A DNA stretch of 7,989 bases. It comes from Anaerolineales bacterium. GTDB lineage: Bacteria > Chloroflexota > Anaerolineae > 4572-78 > NAK82. The stretch lies in the NCBI GenBank assembly GCA_024643945.1, contig JAHELX010000262.1, positions 1 through 7,989 of the forward strand, written 5' to 3'. Below, one piece after another: positions 1 through 6,794 of this stretch. The notes below the pieces were generated by a model. That model ran no database searches, was not told where the DNA came from, and was given only the letters and a program-made list of their open reading frames with translations. The position numbers and the translations under genes are program-made. How positions within the stretch are numbered: the first letter of the stretch is position 1; each line of letters begins with the position of its first letter.

Positions 1-3000
1 TCCAGAACGTCGGTGATGACCGCGTCCGTGGTTGCCGTGCCCGTGTTGGAATAATAAATGCTGTAGGTGATGGTCTGACCCGGTTGCACCACTGAAGGCG
101 TGGCCGTCTTGGTGACGTGCAGCTCCGGCGCACTCTGAACCGGCGTGGAGATGCTGGCGATATCAGCCCCTCCCTGGCCGCTGCCCACCTCGACGCTGTT
201 CCACAAGAGGGTACCATTGGCCAGCGGCGAGGTGACCAGCACCGTGACGAGGATCGTCTGCGGGTCATCCAGGCCGACGAGGCCCGGCCAGTCCCAATAA
301 ACCTGGTTCCCGGCGCTGCCGCTGATGCCGGGGACGCTGCTCTGGAAGATGACGTGGCTGTCCAAGGTATCGGTGATGCGCACGCCGCTGGCGACGGCAT
401 TGCCCACGTTGGTGAAGACGATAGTATACGTGAGAGGCTGGCCAGGCGTCGCCGGGCTTGGCCAGGCCGTCTTGCTCACCTGGAAGGCGGGCGCGCTCTG
501 AACCATGGTGGTGATGTGGTCGCTATCCGAGAAAGGTTCGTCCCCCTTGATGGTAACGTCGTTCGCCAAGACGGTTCCGTTGGCCAACGGCCGGTCGACC
601 GTGACGGCCACCGTCAGTGTTTGCGGGCCGGAGTTGGCGGGTAGGTTCCCGATGAGCCAAACATAATCCGGCGGTGATGAGGATGCGAGTGGAGTCAGCG
701 AGGCCCCAGCAAAGCTCACGTTGGCGTCCAAGGTGTCGGTAATGCGCACGTTGTGGGCATCGGCACCCCCCGTATTGGAATAAGTGATAGTATAGGTCAG
801 CACCCCACCCGCGTCGATCGGGTCGTAGCCGGCGTCGGACTTGACGACGTGCAATTCAGGCGCCAGCACCGTGGCGTTAACCGGCCCATGGCTGGCGCCC
901 ACCCCCTGCTCACTGGTCATGACTACCGAGTTGCCCACCAGCGTTCCGTTGGGCGTATCAGGCGCGACGCGAGCGGTGACCACGATAGTCCCCTCCCCAT
1001 CTGCCTGGCTGAGCGCCCCCACGTACCAGGCGTAGTTGGGCGCTTGCGACACGTACGGCGGGGGCGACGCACTTTCGAAGGTCAGATTTGCCCCCAGCGT
1101 GTCGGTGATCCAGACGCCGGTCGCCGGTGCGCCGCTGGCGTTGCTGTAAATGATGGTGTAGGTCAGCACATCGCCAGCGATCACCGCAGCGGGCGTTACC
1201 GACTTGCGAATTCGCAGATCAGGCGCGCCGACGACGATAGGTGCCAGGTTGGTCTCCGTCACCTGGCGGCTGGCGTAGGTGGCGGTGATGGCCGTGTTGT
1301 AATAGGTGCCGGGAATCAGGGGCGCGCTGGCGGTGAAAACGAGGGTCTGGGTGCCCAGCGTCCCATAGGTGGGCCGCCCCGGCACCGTCACGCCGGTCCA
1401 GGTGACCCCCTGCGGGATAAAAGCAAGGCCCAGGGTATCGGTGATGGTCACGCCGGTAGCCGTCTCGTTGCCGGTGTTGCTGATGACCAGCGTGTAGGTG
1501 ACCGTCCCCTCCGGGGACACATTGGCAGAAGGCGTGACCGACTTGTCCAGGCTCAGGGCGGGCGCACTTTTCACGATGTTGGTCAGGGGCGGGCAGGTGG
1601 CCGGGGCCAGGGCGTTGGCGGCACTGGCTGTGCAGGTGTTCGTCAAAGACGTACCATTGGCCAGGGGGCTGGTCACCCGGCCCACCAGGTAAACCTGAAT
1701 AGAGTCGCCAGGTTGGATGGCGTTGGCCAACGTCCACGTCACCACGCCGCTGTTGCCCAAGATGGGATGATCCACCGTCCCCGTAGCTGGCGGTATGAAG
1801 CCCATTGCCTCATATAACACCTCGAGTGGCAGCGGGTCGGTGATGACCACATCTTGCGCCGGGCCGTTGGCCGAGGCCAGGTTGGCGACGGTCAGCGTGT
1901 AAGTGATCAAGTCCCCGGCCGATACCGTAGGTGCATTAGCCCGCTTGTTGGCTTGCAACTGCGACTGGCTGCGCACCCTGCTGGTCACCGGGGCTCCCAG
2001 CGCGCCGCTGTACACGTTCGCTCCAAAAACTCGATAGCCGGCATTGGTGATGGTGAGGCCATTAGTGAGCGGGGAATCCACCTGTACCACCAGGTTGGTG
2101 GCGGTCGCCTGGCCCGGCGCCAGGGGAGTGGAGAGGGTCCAGGTGATGATGTCCCCGGGCAGGATGCCCGACTGCACATAGCTGCCGCTGGCCGAATCGA
2201 AGCGCGTATGGTCGGGGATGGTGTCTACCATGTAAAAGGTGCCGCTGGTAGCCAAAGCGCCCACATTGGTAATATGAAATGTATAAGTTAGAGAATCGCC
2301 GGCCTGAACGCTGGGGGTGGGAGTGACTGATTTACTGATCTGCCACTCGGGGGCATTGACGGTGGTCGTCACATCTATCGTGCCTAAATCGGCGTAAGTC
2401 GTGGCCGAAACACCGTAGCTGAAAGCGGCATTGACAATCTGGCTCTGGTTGGGCAAAGGCTCGTCAACCAAAACCGTGTAAACCAGGTCAACGCGGGTCC
2501 CATTGGTAAAAACACCAAAGGAAGATCCCCCTGGGAATACCCATGTTGCCTGCCCGTTATCACATAACACGTCGTTGCCAAACCATCTGCCGTCGGATGA
2601 GGCAAAAACAGTGCCACAGCTTGTGTTGGCTGGGAGGGTGTCAGTTACAATGATGACACCCTCCAGATTGGAACCGGTCTGGTTGGCCACGGTCAGGGTG
2701 TAGGTCAGCACCCCGCCCTGGTCCACAATAGAGGCATCAGCAATTTTGGTAATGGTCAGGCCGCCAGTGGCTCCAACCCTCGGGGCGCCGATAGGCAGAG
2801 GCAGGTCAAGGGTTGTGCCGGAATGCCGGTTGGAAGTTTCCAGGCCAGAATGAGGCAGCGCCGGCAGGGGCACACGGATCGTTTTACCTGCCGCGACAGG
2901 CATAAAAAGTAAAATCGAGGCCAGAGCAAAAGCCAGCGCAAGGGAACTACCCAGGCGAAACCATCGGTTTTTAAATAAAGCTTGCGGGAGGTCCATCATG

Positions 3001-3008
3001 TTTCTCAT
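1..3008 (-). CDS. Secreted multi-DUF11 (B_ant_repeat) surface protein, C-terminus beyond window
   Basis: The frame is open from an ATG at 3008 to the left window edge, giving at least 1002 residues with no stop; the C-terminus is not visible. Residues 1-40 look like a signal peptide: K13/R15/R18, then a hydrophobic core (about 19-36) and a V-A-A cleavage site after A40. At least eight tandem DUF11-type Ig-like repeats follow, starting near residues 84, 221, 351, 484, 597, 718, 841 and 962. Each shows a K-[ST]-x(2)-P-like start, a G-x-[LIV]-[TL]-T-Y-[TS]-[LIF] strand, [SA]-N-x-G/S, and [IV]-[TV]-D-[TPV]-[LI]. Such repeats are typical of cell-surface or exported stalk and adhesin proteins; any ligand is unknown. 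C131 and C149 in repeat 1 could pair. An in-frame TAG at 3033-3035 bounds the start; ATGs at 2999 and 2996 are alternatives, and the ribosome site (AGAG about 8 nt upstream) is weak. The sorting signal or anchor must lie outside the window. Confidence 0.93.
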   Translation of the reverse strand, partial: MRNMMDLPQALFKNRWFRLGSSLALAFALASILLFMPVAAGKTIRVPLPALPHSGLETSNRHSGTTLDLPLPIGAPRVGATGGLTITKIADASIVDQGGVLTYTLTVANQTGSNLEGVIIVTDTLPANTSCGTVFASSDGRWFGNDVLCDNGQATWVFPGGSSFGVFTNGTRVDLVYTVLVDEPLPNQSQIVNAAFSYGVSATTYADLGTIDVTTTVNAPEWQISKSVTPTPSVQAGDSLTYTFHITNVGALATSGTFYMVDTIPDHTRFDSASGSYVQSGILPGDIITWTLSTPLAPGQATATNLVVQVDSPLTNGLTITNAGYRVFGANVYSGALGAPVTSRVRSQSQLQANKRANAPTVSAGDLITYTLTVANLASANGPAQDVVITDPLPLEVLYEAMGFIPPATGTVDHPILGNSGVVTWTLANAIQPGDSIQVYLVGRVTSPLANGTSLTNTCTASAANALAPATCPPLTNIVKSAPALSLDKSVTPSANVSPEGTVTYTLVISNTGNETATGVTITDTLGLAFIPQGVTWTGVTVPGRPTYGTLGTQTLVFTASAPLIPGTYYNTAITATYASRQVTETNLAPIVVGAPDLRIRKSVTPAAVIAGDVLTYTIIYSNASGAPATGVWITDTLGANLTFESASPPPYVSQAPNYAWYVGALSQADGEGTIVVTARVAPDTPNGTLVGNSVVMTSEQGVGASHGPVNATVLAPELHVVKSDAGYDPIDAGGVLTYTITYSNTGGADAHNVRITDTLDANVSFAGASLTPLASSSPPDYVWLIGNLPANSGPQTLTVAVTVDRPLANGTVLANDVTIKGDEPFSDSDHITTMVQSAPAFQVSKTAWPSPATPGQPLTYTIVFTNVGNAVASGVRITDTLDSHVIFQSSVPGISGSAGNQVYWDWPGLVGLDDPQTILVTVLVTSPLANGTLLWNSVEVGSGQGGADIASISTPVQSAPELHVTKTATPSVVQPGQTITYSIYYSNTGTATTDAVITDVL

Positions 3009-3354
3009 GGCGAAAACTCTACACTGATATAACTATAGCATATTTCGACTGAATTTGCGGTTACAGGTTGATTACGAATGGAGGGTAAGATCGAGGGCAG
3101 TGTTCACAGGGGAGATTTCAGGAACCGAACAGGTCGCCCATAGGTTCCCTCCAGGGCAAGAAATGCTGAGCGACGGTCCCAGCACCCGCGTTGGTGAGGA
3201 CAGCGCCTAGCTACTTGTCAATAAATTCTTGCCTGGTAATACTTTAGCACACGTTGGGGTCTTTTTGCGTAAATTTAGCGTGAAAGTAAGGTAAAGACAA
3301 CGTAAATTCGGGCTATAACAGAAGCAACATGGCGCTCTCGTTACCCTACACCAC

Positions 3355-3471
3355 CTGTCATTCCGAGGAGCGAAGTGCCCCGTACGGGGTACGAAACGAC
3401 GAGGCCCGCCCTGCCTGCACCTGGGGCGCAGGCACAGGTGAGGCTGGGCCGAAGGGAATCCCTCGATACGC
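3355..3471. repeat. Composite REP-like palindromic element
   Basis: The segment starts with CTGTCATTCCGAGGAGCGAA and ends with GGGAATCCCTCG, which resembles the common intergenic repeat of the type TGTCATTCCGAG..CGAGGAATC; that resemblance is from memory and unverified. Two palindromes sit inside it. The first is GTGCCCCGTACGGGGTAC (3375-3392), whose central 12 bp are a perfect palindrome. The second is a long imperfect hairpin in which 3403-3423 (GGCCC, GCCT, CACCTG) pairs with 3435-3450 (CAGGTG, AGGC, GGGCC). The arrangement looks like an older repeat with hairpins inserted into it. Confidence 0.55.
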
Positions 3472-3484
3472 AGCCTGATGAAGC

Positions 3485-3718
3485 TTAAGAAAATAAACCG
3501 GTAACAGTGGTGGATGTGCGCCGCCGGCGACCGCCTTCGATTGAAATCGCAGGCTGCTACTACAAAGCCTGTTAAAACAGGCTAAACGTGTGGAAATGTG
3601 CGTACAACAAGTGCGTTTTCAACGCACTTTCCGTACCAGCCTTGGAATTCATTCCAAGAATTCATTCCAAGGCGATCGGGCGCCGAAGGCGGCTCTCGTA
3701 CCCGAATTATTTTCTTAA
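3485..3718. repeat. Multi-hairpin element with 12-bp terminal inverted repeats (MITE- or REP-like)
   Basis: TTAAGAAAATAA at 3485-3496 is exactly inverted as TTATTTTCTTAA at 3707-3718, bounding 234 bp. Inside are successive short palindromes: CGATTGAAATCG (3538-3549, extended by GCCT/AGGC at 3533-3536 and 3551-3554); AGCCTGTTAAAACAGGCT (3566-3583, 8-bp arms); AAGTGCGTT/AACGCACTT (3609-3617 and 3621-3629, 9-bp arms); CTTGGAAT/ATTCCAAG (3641-3648 and 3651-3658); and CGCCGAAGGCG (3681-3691) nested in TCGGG/CCCGA (3676-3680 and 3701-3705). No coding capacity is evident. It ends 33 bp beyond the TPR stop codon, so it may also act in 3'-end formation. Mobility is inferred only from the terminal repeats. 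Confidence 0.6.
3645..3670. repeat. 13-bp perfect tandem duplication
   Basis: GAATTCATTCCAA occurs twice head to tail (3645-3657 and 3658-3670). The unit covers the loop and right arm of the CTTGGAAT/ATTCCAAG hairpin, so the left arm can pair with either copy of the right arm. This looks like a recent slippage event. Confidence 0.9.
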
Positions 3719-3751
3719 ACGTCATAAGGCAGGCAACCTGGGCGGTTCGGG

Positions 3752-5344
3752 TTAATCTGTGGGCTCTCGGCCGTCGTTCTCACCAGCGGCCTGGCGCAGC
3801 AACGATACGAACTCTTCCAGGCCGCGGAGGGATTCCGGAGCCGTAGCAAGGAGGTCGTACCGGTAAAGGTCAATCGTATCAGTGGGAAGCCGCTGCTCCA
3901 AGGCCCTATGCAACGTTGCAATCGCTTCTTGGGGGCGGCCGACGCCGAGAAGGGCAAGGGCTTTGTTTTCCAACAAGCTAAAATTGCTTTGAACACGATG
4001 TTGCCGAGCAGTGTCCCAGATAGCAAGCGCCCGCTCGAAGTAATCCTGAGCCGCATTAACCTCGCCTTTGTGAAAAGCTATGCACCCTAAACTCACCTCG
4101 CCATAGAGAGCATCGTCCGGTGATAGGCGTATCCGCTCTAGGAATTCTGCCTCAGCCTCATCCAGTCTACCGAGTTTCAAATATTCGCCAGCCAAATTGT
4201 CGTGGGGAAGAGCATATTTGGGATCAGCTTCGATAGCCTTTTGGTAGGCGTCGATGGCCTCCTGATAGCGATCCAGGGCGCTATAGGCGGCGCCCAAATT
4301 GTTTTGGGTCCTCGCGTACTCGAAGGATGCGGCTTCCGGGGTACGAAAGCGCAGCGCTTCCTGGTAGCACTGGATAGCCTTCTCCAGGTTGACCGCCCGA
4401 TCCCCCATGGGCAAATTCCAGTAGGCGTTGCCCAGGTTGTTTTGGGTCCTTGCGTACTCGAAGGGCGCAACCTCCGGGGTACGAAAGCGCAATGCTTCCT
4501 GGTAGCACTGGATAGCCTTCTCCAGGTTGGCCGCTCGATCCCCCGTGGGCAAATCCGCGTAGGCAGCGCCCAAGTTGTTTTGGGTCATCGCGTAGTCGAA
4601 GGGCGCAGCCTCCGGCGTATAGACGCGCAGCGCTTCCTGGTAGCACTGGATGGCCTTCTCCAGGTTGGCGACCCGATCCCCCGTGGGCAAATTTCTATAG
4701 GCGTTGCCCAAGGTGATTTTCATATCAGCCCACCCAGTTTGGTCCCCCAGATGCTCACAGGCAGACAGCCCTTCTTGCGCCCAGGCTCGTTTTTCCTTCC
4801 ACAGGCCGCGTTGGCTTTGATAGCTGGCCAAAGCGGAAGGAAAACTCTTTATCATCTCCCAATTCCCTACCTTGACGACATCTTCCCAGGCAGCTTTGAT
4901 ATTGAGATAGGAAGCATCCAGCATAGCCAAGGCGTCTATGTAGTCGGGGCCGTTCAGACGGGCGCCCTGCTCGCGAGCCAGGGCCAGGTAGCGTTCGGCC
5001 AGCCGCTCGCTGAGAGTGACAAATCGTTTCTGGCAATCGGGCTCTTGCCACCAATCGAGTAACCGAGTGCGCGTCGCTTCGTGGAAGACGTAGCCCCCCC
5101 CCTTGCGAGGCAAGACGAAGGAGTAGTCGGCGATTCGTTCCACCAAGGCCGCGGCCTCTTGTTGATCCTTGCCGGTGAGGAGGGAGAGCAACTCGGCATC
5201 GAACCAGGCGGGGAGAGCGCATACGCGGACAGCGTCGGCCACATCGGGCGAAGCAGACCGTAGCGTGAGATCCAACAAAGCAGAGACAATTTCCTCGTCA
5301 GATAGCTCTCGGGAGAGGAGAGCGTGCAGGTCCTCATTGTTCAT
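3752..5344 (-). CDS. Winged-helix plus TPR protein, probable sensor half of a split STAND NTPase
   Basis: The protein has 530 residues from the ATG at 5344. I chose this start because GGGGAGG (5356-5350) lies 5 nt upstream; an in-frame TTG at 5368 would add 8 residues but lacks that support. Residues about 41-99 (V-C-A-L-P-A-W-F-D ... Y-V-F-H-E ... L-L-D-W-W) resemble the winged-helix segment that follows the ARC helices in STAND NTPases. TPR-type helical repeats follow. From about residue 203 come 46-residue repeats with the core N-L-E-K-A-I-Q-C-Y-Q-E-A-L-R (starting at 227, 273 and 319), then ordinary 34-residue-like TPRs (about 345-500). No signal peptide or membrane segment is visible. 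TPRs usually bind proteins, so a sensing or scaffold role fits. The gene overlaps the ATPase gene by 11 nt, suggesting coupled translation and a complex between the two products. The ligand is unknown. Confidence 0.88.
   Translation of the reverse strand: MNNEDLHALLSRELSDEEIVSALLDLTLRSASPDVADAVRVCALPAWFDAELLSLLTGKDQQEAAALVERIADYSFVLPRKGGGYVFHEATRTRLLDWWQEPDCQKRFVTLSERLAERYLALAREQGARLNGPDYIDALAMLDASYLNIKAAWEDVVKVGNWEMIKSFPSALASYQSQRGLWKEKRAWAQEGLSACEHLGDQTGWADMKITLGNAYRNLPTGDRVANLEKAIQCYQEALRVYTPEAAPFDYAMTQNNLGAAYADLPTGDRAANLEKAIQCYQEALRFRTPEVAPFEYARTQNNLGNAYWNLPMGDRAVNLEKAIQCYQEALRFRTPEAASFEYARTQNNLGAAYSALDRYQEAIDAYQKAIEADPKYALPHDNLAGEYLKLGRLDEAEAEFLERIRLSPDDALYGEVSLGCIAFHKGEVNAAQDYFERALAIWDTARQHRVQSNFSLLENKALALLGVGRPQEAIATLHRALEQRLPTDTIDLYRYDLLATAPESLRGLEEFVSLLRQAAGENDGREPTD
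4253..4738 (-). repeat. Tandem 138-bp coding repeats (46-residue TPR units)
   Basis: Three nearly identical coding units are spaced exactly 138 bp apart; the plus-strand marker CTGGTAGCACTGGAT recurs at 4361, 4499 and 4637. A partial fourth unit precedes them (the L-P-T-G-D-R segment near 4680), and the last unit grades into a diverged TPR. The DNA-level similarity points to recent internal duplication, and the copy number may vary between strains. Confidence 0.85.
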
Positions 5345-6242
5345 CGCGCCCTCCCCTGCTCTGCTCAAGCCAATCGCCGACCAAGGCCATCTGTGCTGGA
5401 CTCGGACGTGCCAGATCGAGCAGAAGTGGTATCTCCTCTTCGGTGATAGATAATCCTCGCTGGCGGAAGTGGATCAGGATGTCGTCGTCGCTGAAAGGAT
5501 CAAAGTGATGAATGATGGTTACCATGTGGGTCCACAGGCGAGGTTGAGCGAAAAAGACGCGGCATTGGGGACGACCGGCGGCAACGACTCGAATGTGGGC
5601 CAGTTCGCGACGCATAGGCTCGAAGAGCCAACGCTCCAGCCAATCGCACGTCTCCGAGGGAGTGTGCTCGAAGGTGTCTACCAACACGACGAGGCGATGA
5701 TGCACGGCGGCGAGGCGGACCAAGTCGCTGCGCAGCGCACGGCCTATGTCGGATCGCTGCTGGGCCAGGTCAGCAGGTGGCACCCCTCCGGAGACGTGGC
5801 CGATATTGACCGAAACAGAATCGCGACCGGCTACATCAGCGATATCGGCATCACTGAAACGTCCACGCCGGCCGAAGTCAACGCCAGCATCTCCGCGACC
5901 GGTCTGCACGTTGACGAAAGGGTACCGGCGGGTGATTATCTCTTCGCAGGCGCAAATATCGGGTGTGTCGTTGTCGCCTAATTGACGTCGGATCTCTCGC
6001 GCTACACTGAGGTAATCCGTCAACCCGCTCCGGCGCTGGTCAAAGTCAAGTAGGATGACGGGGACCGGTGGATCCCTTTGCTCGCATTCATAGGACAACC
6101 GTAAGAGGAGGCAGGTTTTGCCCCGTTCGCCTTGTTCCAAGATCAGCAAGATGCGTTCATCGGAATCAGCGGTCAGCATATGGCGGAACTGGGCAAGTTC
6201 ACGTTTACGGTCAACGAAGCCAGTGCGGACGTTAATGGGCAC
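5334..6242 (-). CDS. STAND/NACHT-like P-loop ATPase with internal G-R-D motif
   Basis: The protein has 302 residues and starts at GTG 6242, with GGAGG 7 nt upstream inside the last codons of the preceding gene. An N-terminal F-V-D-R-K-R-E-L box (residues 9-16) is typical of the entry to STAND NTPases. Walker A is L-E-Q-G-E-R-G-K-T (35-43), with Glu36 where GxxxxGKT has its first Gly. Walker B is L-V-V-L-V-D-T-F-E (184-192, Asp189). A sensor-like V-V-A-A-G-R-P lies at 219-225, and ARC-like helices with A-R-P-S-P-A-Q-M-A-L at 278-287. Residues 119-142 carry a G-V-D-F-G ... G-R-D motif also found twice in the upstream membrane protein. The chain ends after the ARC helices, where a complete STAND protein would continue into a winged helix; that domain starts the next gene. 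The likely role is a nucleotide-dependent switch in a signalling or defence complex. The family call is strong; the role is inferred. Confidence 0.85.
   Translation of the reverse strand: MPINVRTGFVDRKRELAQFRHMLTADSDERILLILEQGERGKTCLLLRLSYECEQRDPPVPVILLDFDQRRSGLTDYLSVAREIRRQLGDNDTPDICACEEIITRRYPFVNVQTGRGDAGVDFGRRGRFSDADIADVAGRDSVSVNIGHVSGGVPPADLAQQRSDIGRALRSDLVRLAAVHHRLVVLVDTFEHTPSETCDWLERWLFEPMRRELAHIRVVAAGRPQCRVFFAQPRLWTHMVTIIHHFDPFSDDDILIHFRQRGLSITEEEIPLLLDLARPSPAQMALVGDWLEQSRGGRDEQ
5817..5888 (-). other. G-R-D motif copy 3 (inside the ATPase)
   Basis: Residues 119-142 of the ATPase read A-G-V-D-F-G-R-R-G-R-F, then A-D-I-A-D-V-A-G-R-D-S-V. The motif is flanked by G-rich sequence and sits between the Walker A half and the Walker B half, so it probably projects as an inserted loop. 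Confidence 0.75.
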
Positions 6243-6244
6243 AG

Positions 6245-6643
6245 CTATTCCTCCACAATATCGCGCCCTGCAATGTCTTCAATCTCCGCATCGCGGAACT
6301 TGCCTCTCTTGCCGAAGTCCACGCCGGGGGTTTGACCTTCAGAGGCTGTAGGAGCGGCAGTGCCCCCGCAAATGTCTCGACCGACGACGCCACGAATGCT
6401 GGCGCCACTGAAGTCGTTGTCCTCACCAAAACTCACACCCGCGGTGGAGGAAGCTGGTCCTGGCTCTTGCTTGCCTCTTAACTTGACCTTTACAGGACCA
6501 GTACCAAGTTCGACCTCACTTACCTCCTGGCGGCGGAGCCACCCCTTGATAGATTCGCGCTTCCAGTAGACGAGTAAAGAGAGAATGAAGATAAAACCGA
6601 TTAGATAGTAGAGACCGGGTGGGCTTAGCAAAAAAGCAACCAT
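6245..6643 (-). CDS. Small single-pass membrane protein with two C-terminal G-R-D motifs
   Basis: The protein has 132 residues, from ATG 6643 with AGGAGG/GGAAGG 7-10 nt upstream. Residues about 8-27 form one hydrophobic helix, followed by a basic stretch (K28, R29, K33, R37, R38), which predicts a cytoplasmic C-terminus. A linker rich in G, P, S and T leads to two copies of a 24-residue motif, at 69-92 and 107-130, each with G-V-[DS]-F-G, then F, A-x-I and G-R-D. A third copy lies in the ATPase encoded just downstream. The stop is 2 bp from the ATPase start. I do not recognise a named family. The shared motif suggests direct contact with the ATPase, as membrane anchor or effector; this is inference. 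Confidence 0.8.
   Translation of the reverse strand: MVAFLLSPPGLYYLIGFIFILSLLVYWKRESIKGWLRRQEVSEVELGTGPVKVKLRGKQEPGPASSTAGVSFGEDNDFSGASIRGVVGRDICGGTAAPTASEGQTPGVDFGKRGKFRDAEIEDIAGRDIVEE
6254..6325 (-). other. G-R-D motif copy 2 (membrane protein)
   Basis: Residues 107-130 read P-G-V-D-F-G-K-R-G-K-F, then A-E-I-E-D-I-A-G-R-D-I-V, ending two residues before the stop. It is very close to the copy inside the ATPase, and its DNA shares the stretch GCCGAAGTC-[A/C]-ACGCC with that copy (plus-strand text). Confidence 0.75.
6368..6439 (-). other. G-R-D motif copy 1 (membrane protein)
   Basis: Residues 69-92 read A-G-V-S-F-G, acidic spacer, D-F-S-G-A-S-I, then V-V-G-R-D-I. It is the most divergent of the three copies, and its spacer is acidic rather than basic. 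Alternating hydrophobic residues fit a beta-arch or beta-solenoid turn. Confidence 0.7.
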
Positions 6644-6672
6644 TTGTCACCTTCCTCCTGATCAAAATACAA

Positions 6673-6700
6673 GGGCCGCCCGGCTTGCGTCGGACGGCCC
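6673..6700 (-). terminator. GC-rich hairpin in the operon leader, possible terminator or attenuator
   Basis: In minus-strand RNA, GGGCCGUCCG (6700-6691) pairs with CGGGCGGCCC (6682-6673) over 10 continuous pairs including one G-U, with an 8-nt loop, and is followed by the U-rich UUGUAUUUU. On the plus strand the same position is an A-C mismatch, so the structure favours minus-strand RNA. The tail is not a pure U run. It could end transcription from the hydrolase gene or attenuate the operon. Confidence 0.5.
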
Positions 6701-6794
6701 GTTGTAGTAGACTATTGCCTGCCAGGTCGTCCGTAGCGTCCTGACCGTGCCTCGGGCTGGTGACAGCGGCCGCGAGGTTTTCTGGTTTTTACCT

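Larger units (their letters stand above)
3009..3751. other. Gene-free intergenic region rich in palindromes
   Basis: I see no credible coding frame in this stretch of about 740 bp between the TPR gene and the DUF11 gene. It holds a composite palindromic element (3355-3471) and a multi-hairpin element bounded by inverted repeats (3485-3718). Smaller inverted repeats are GGAACC/GGTTCC at 3121-3126 and 3143-3148, and GGCAAGAA/TTCTTGCC at 3155-3162 and 3226-3233. The promoter of the DUF11 gene should lie near 3020-3080 on the minus strand. An AT-rich TATAGT/TATGCT patch is present at about 3030-3042, but I find no convincing -35 box. Confidence 0.75.

Noticed and set aside
753..1817. Long plus-strand open frame of 354 codons (also 117-644 and 1854-2291)
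   Set aside because: These lie in the exactly complementary frame of the DUF11 gene. Their translations are low-complexity and rich in G, R, H and D, while the minus strand gives clear repeats and a signal peptide.
3485..3718. CRISPR array
   Set aside because: The palindromes differ in sequence and length; there is no constant repeat with regular spacers.
3598..3846. Plus-strand open frame of 82 codons
   Set aside because: It runs through the hairpin element into the antisense of the TPR gene, with no ribosome site or recognisable product.
4202..5062. Plus-strand open frame of 286 codons
   Set aside because: It is antisense to the TPR repeats. Its apparent internal repeats only mirror the 138-bp coding units.
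5469..5981. Plus-strand open frame of 170 codons
   Set aside because: It is antisense to the ATPase, which carries Walker motifs in the opposite strand.
6661..6790. Cyclic-di-GMP riboswitch, suggested by GACGCAAGCC in the minus-strand leader
   Set aside because: Only this short string resembles the class I aptamer; the other conserved blocks and the tetraloop stem are not found around it.
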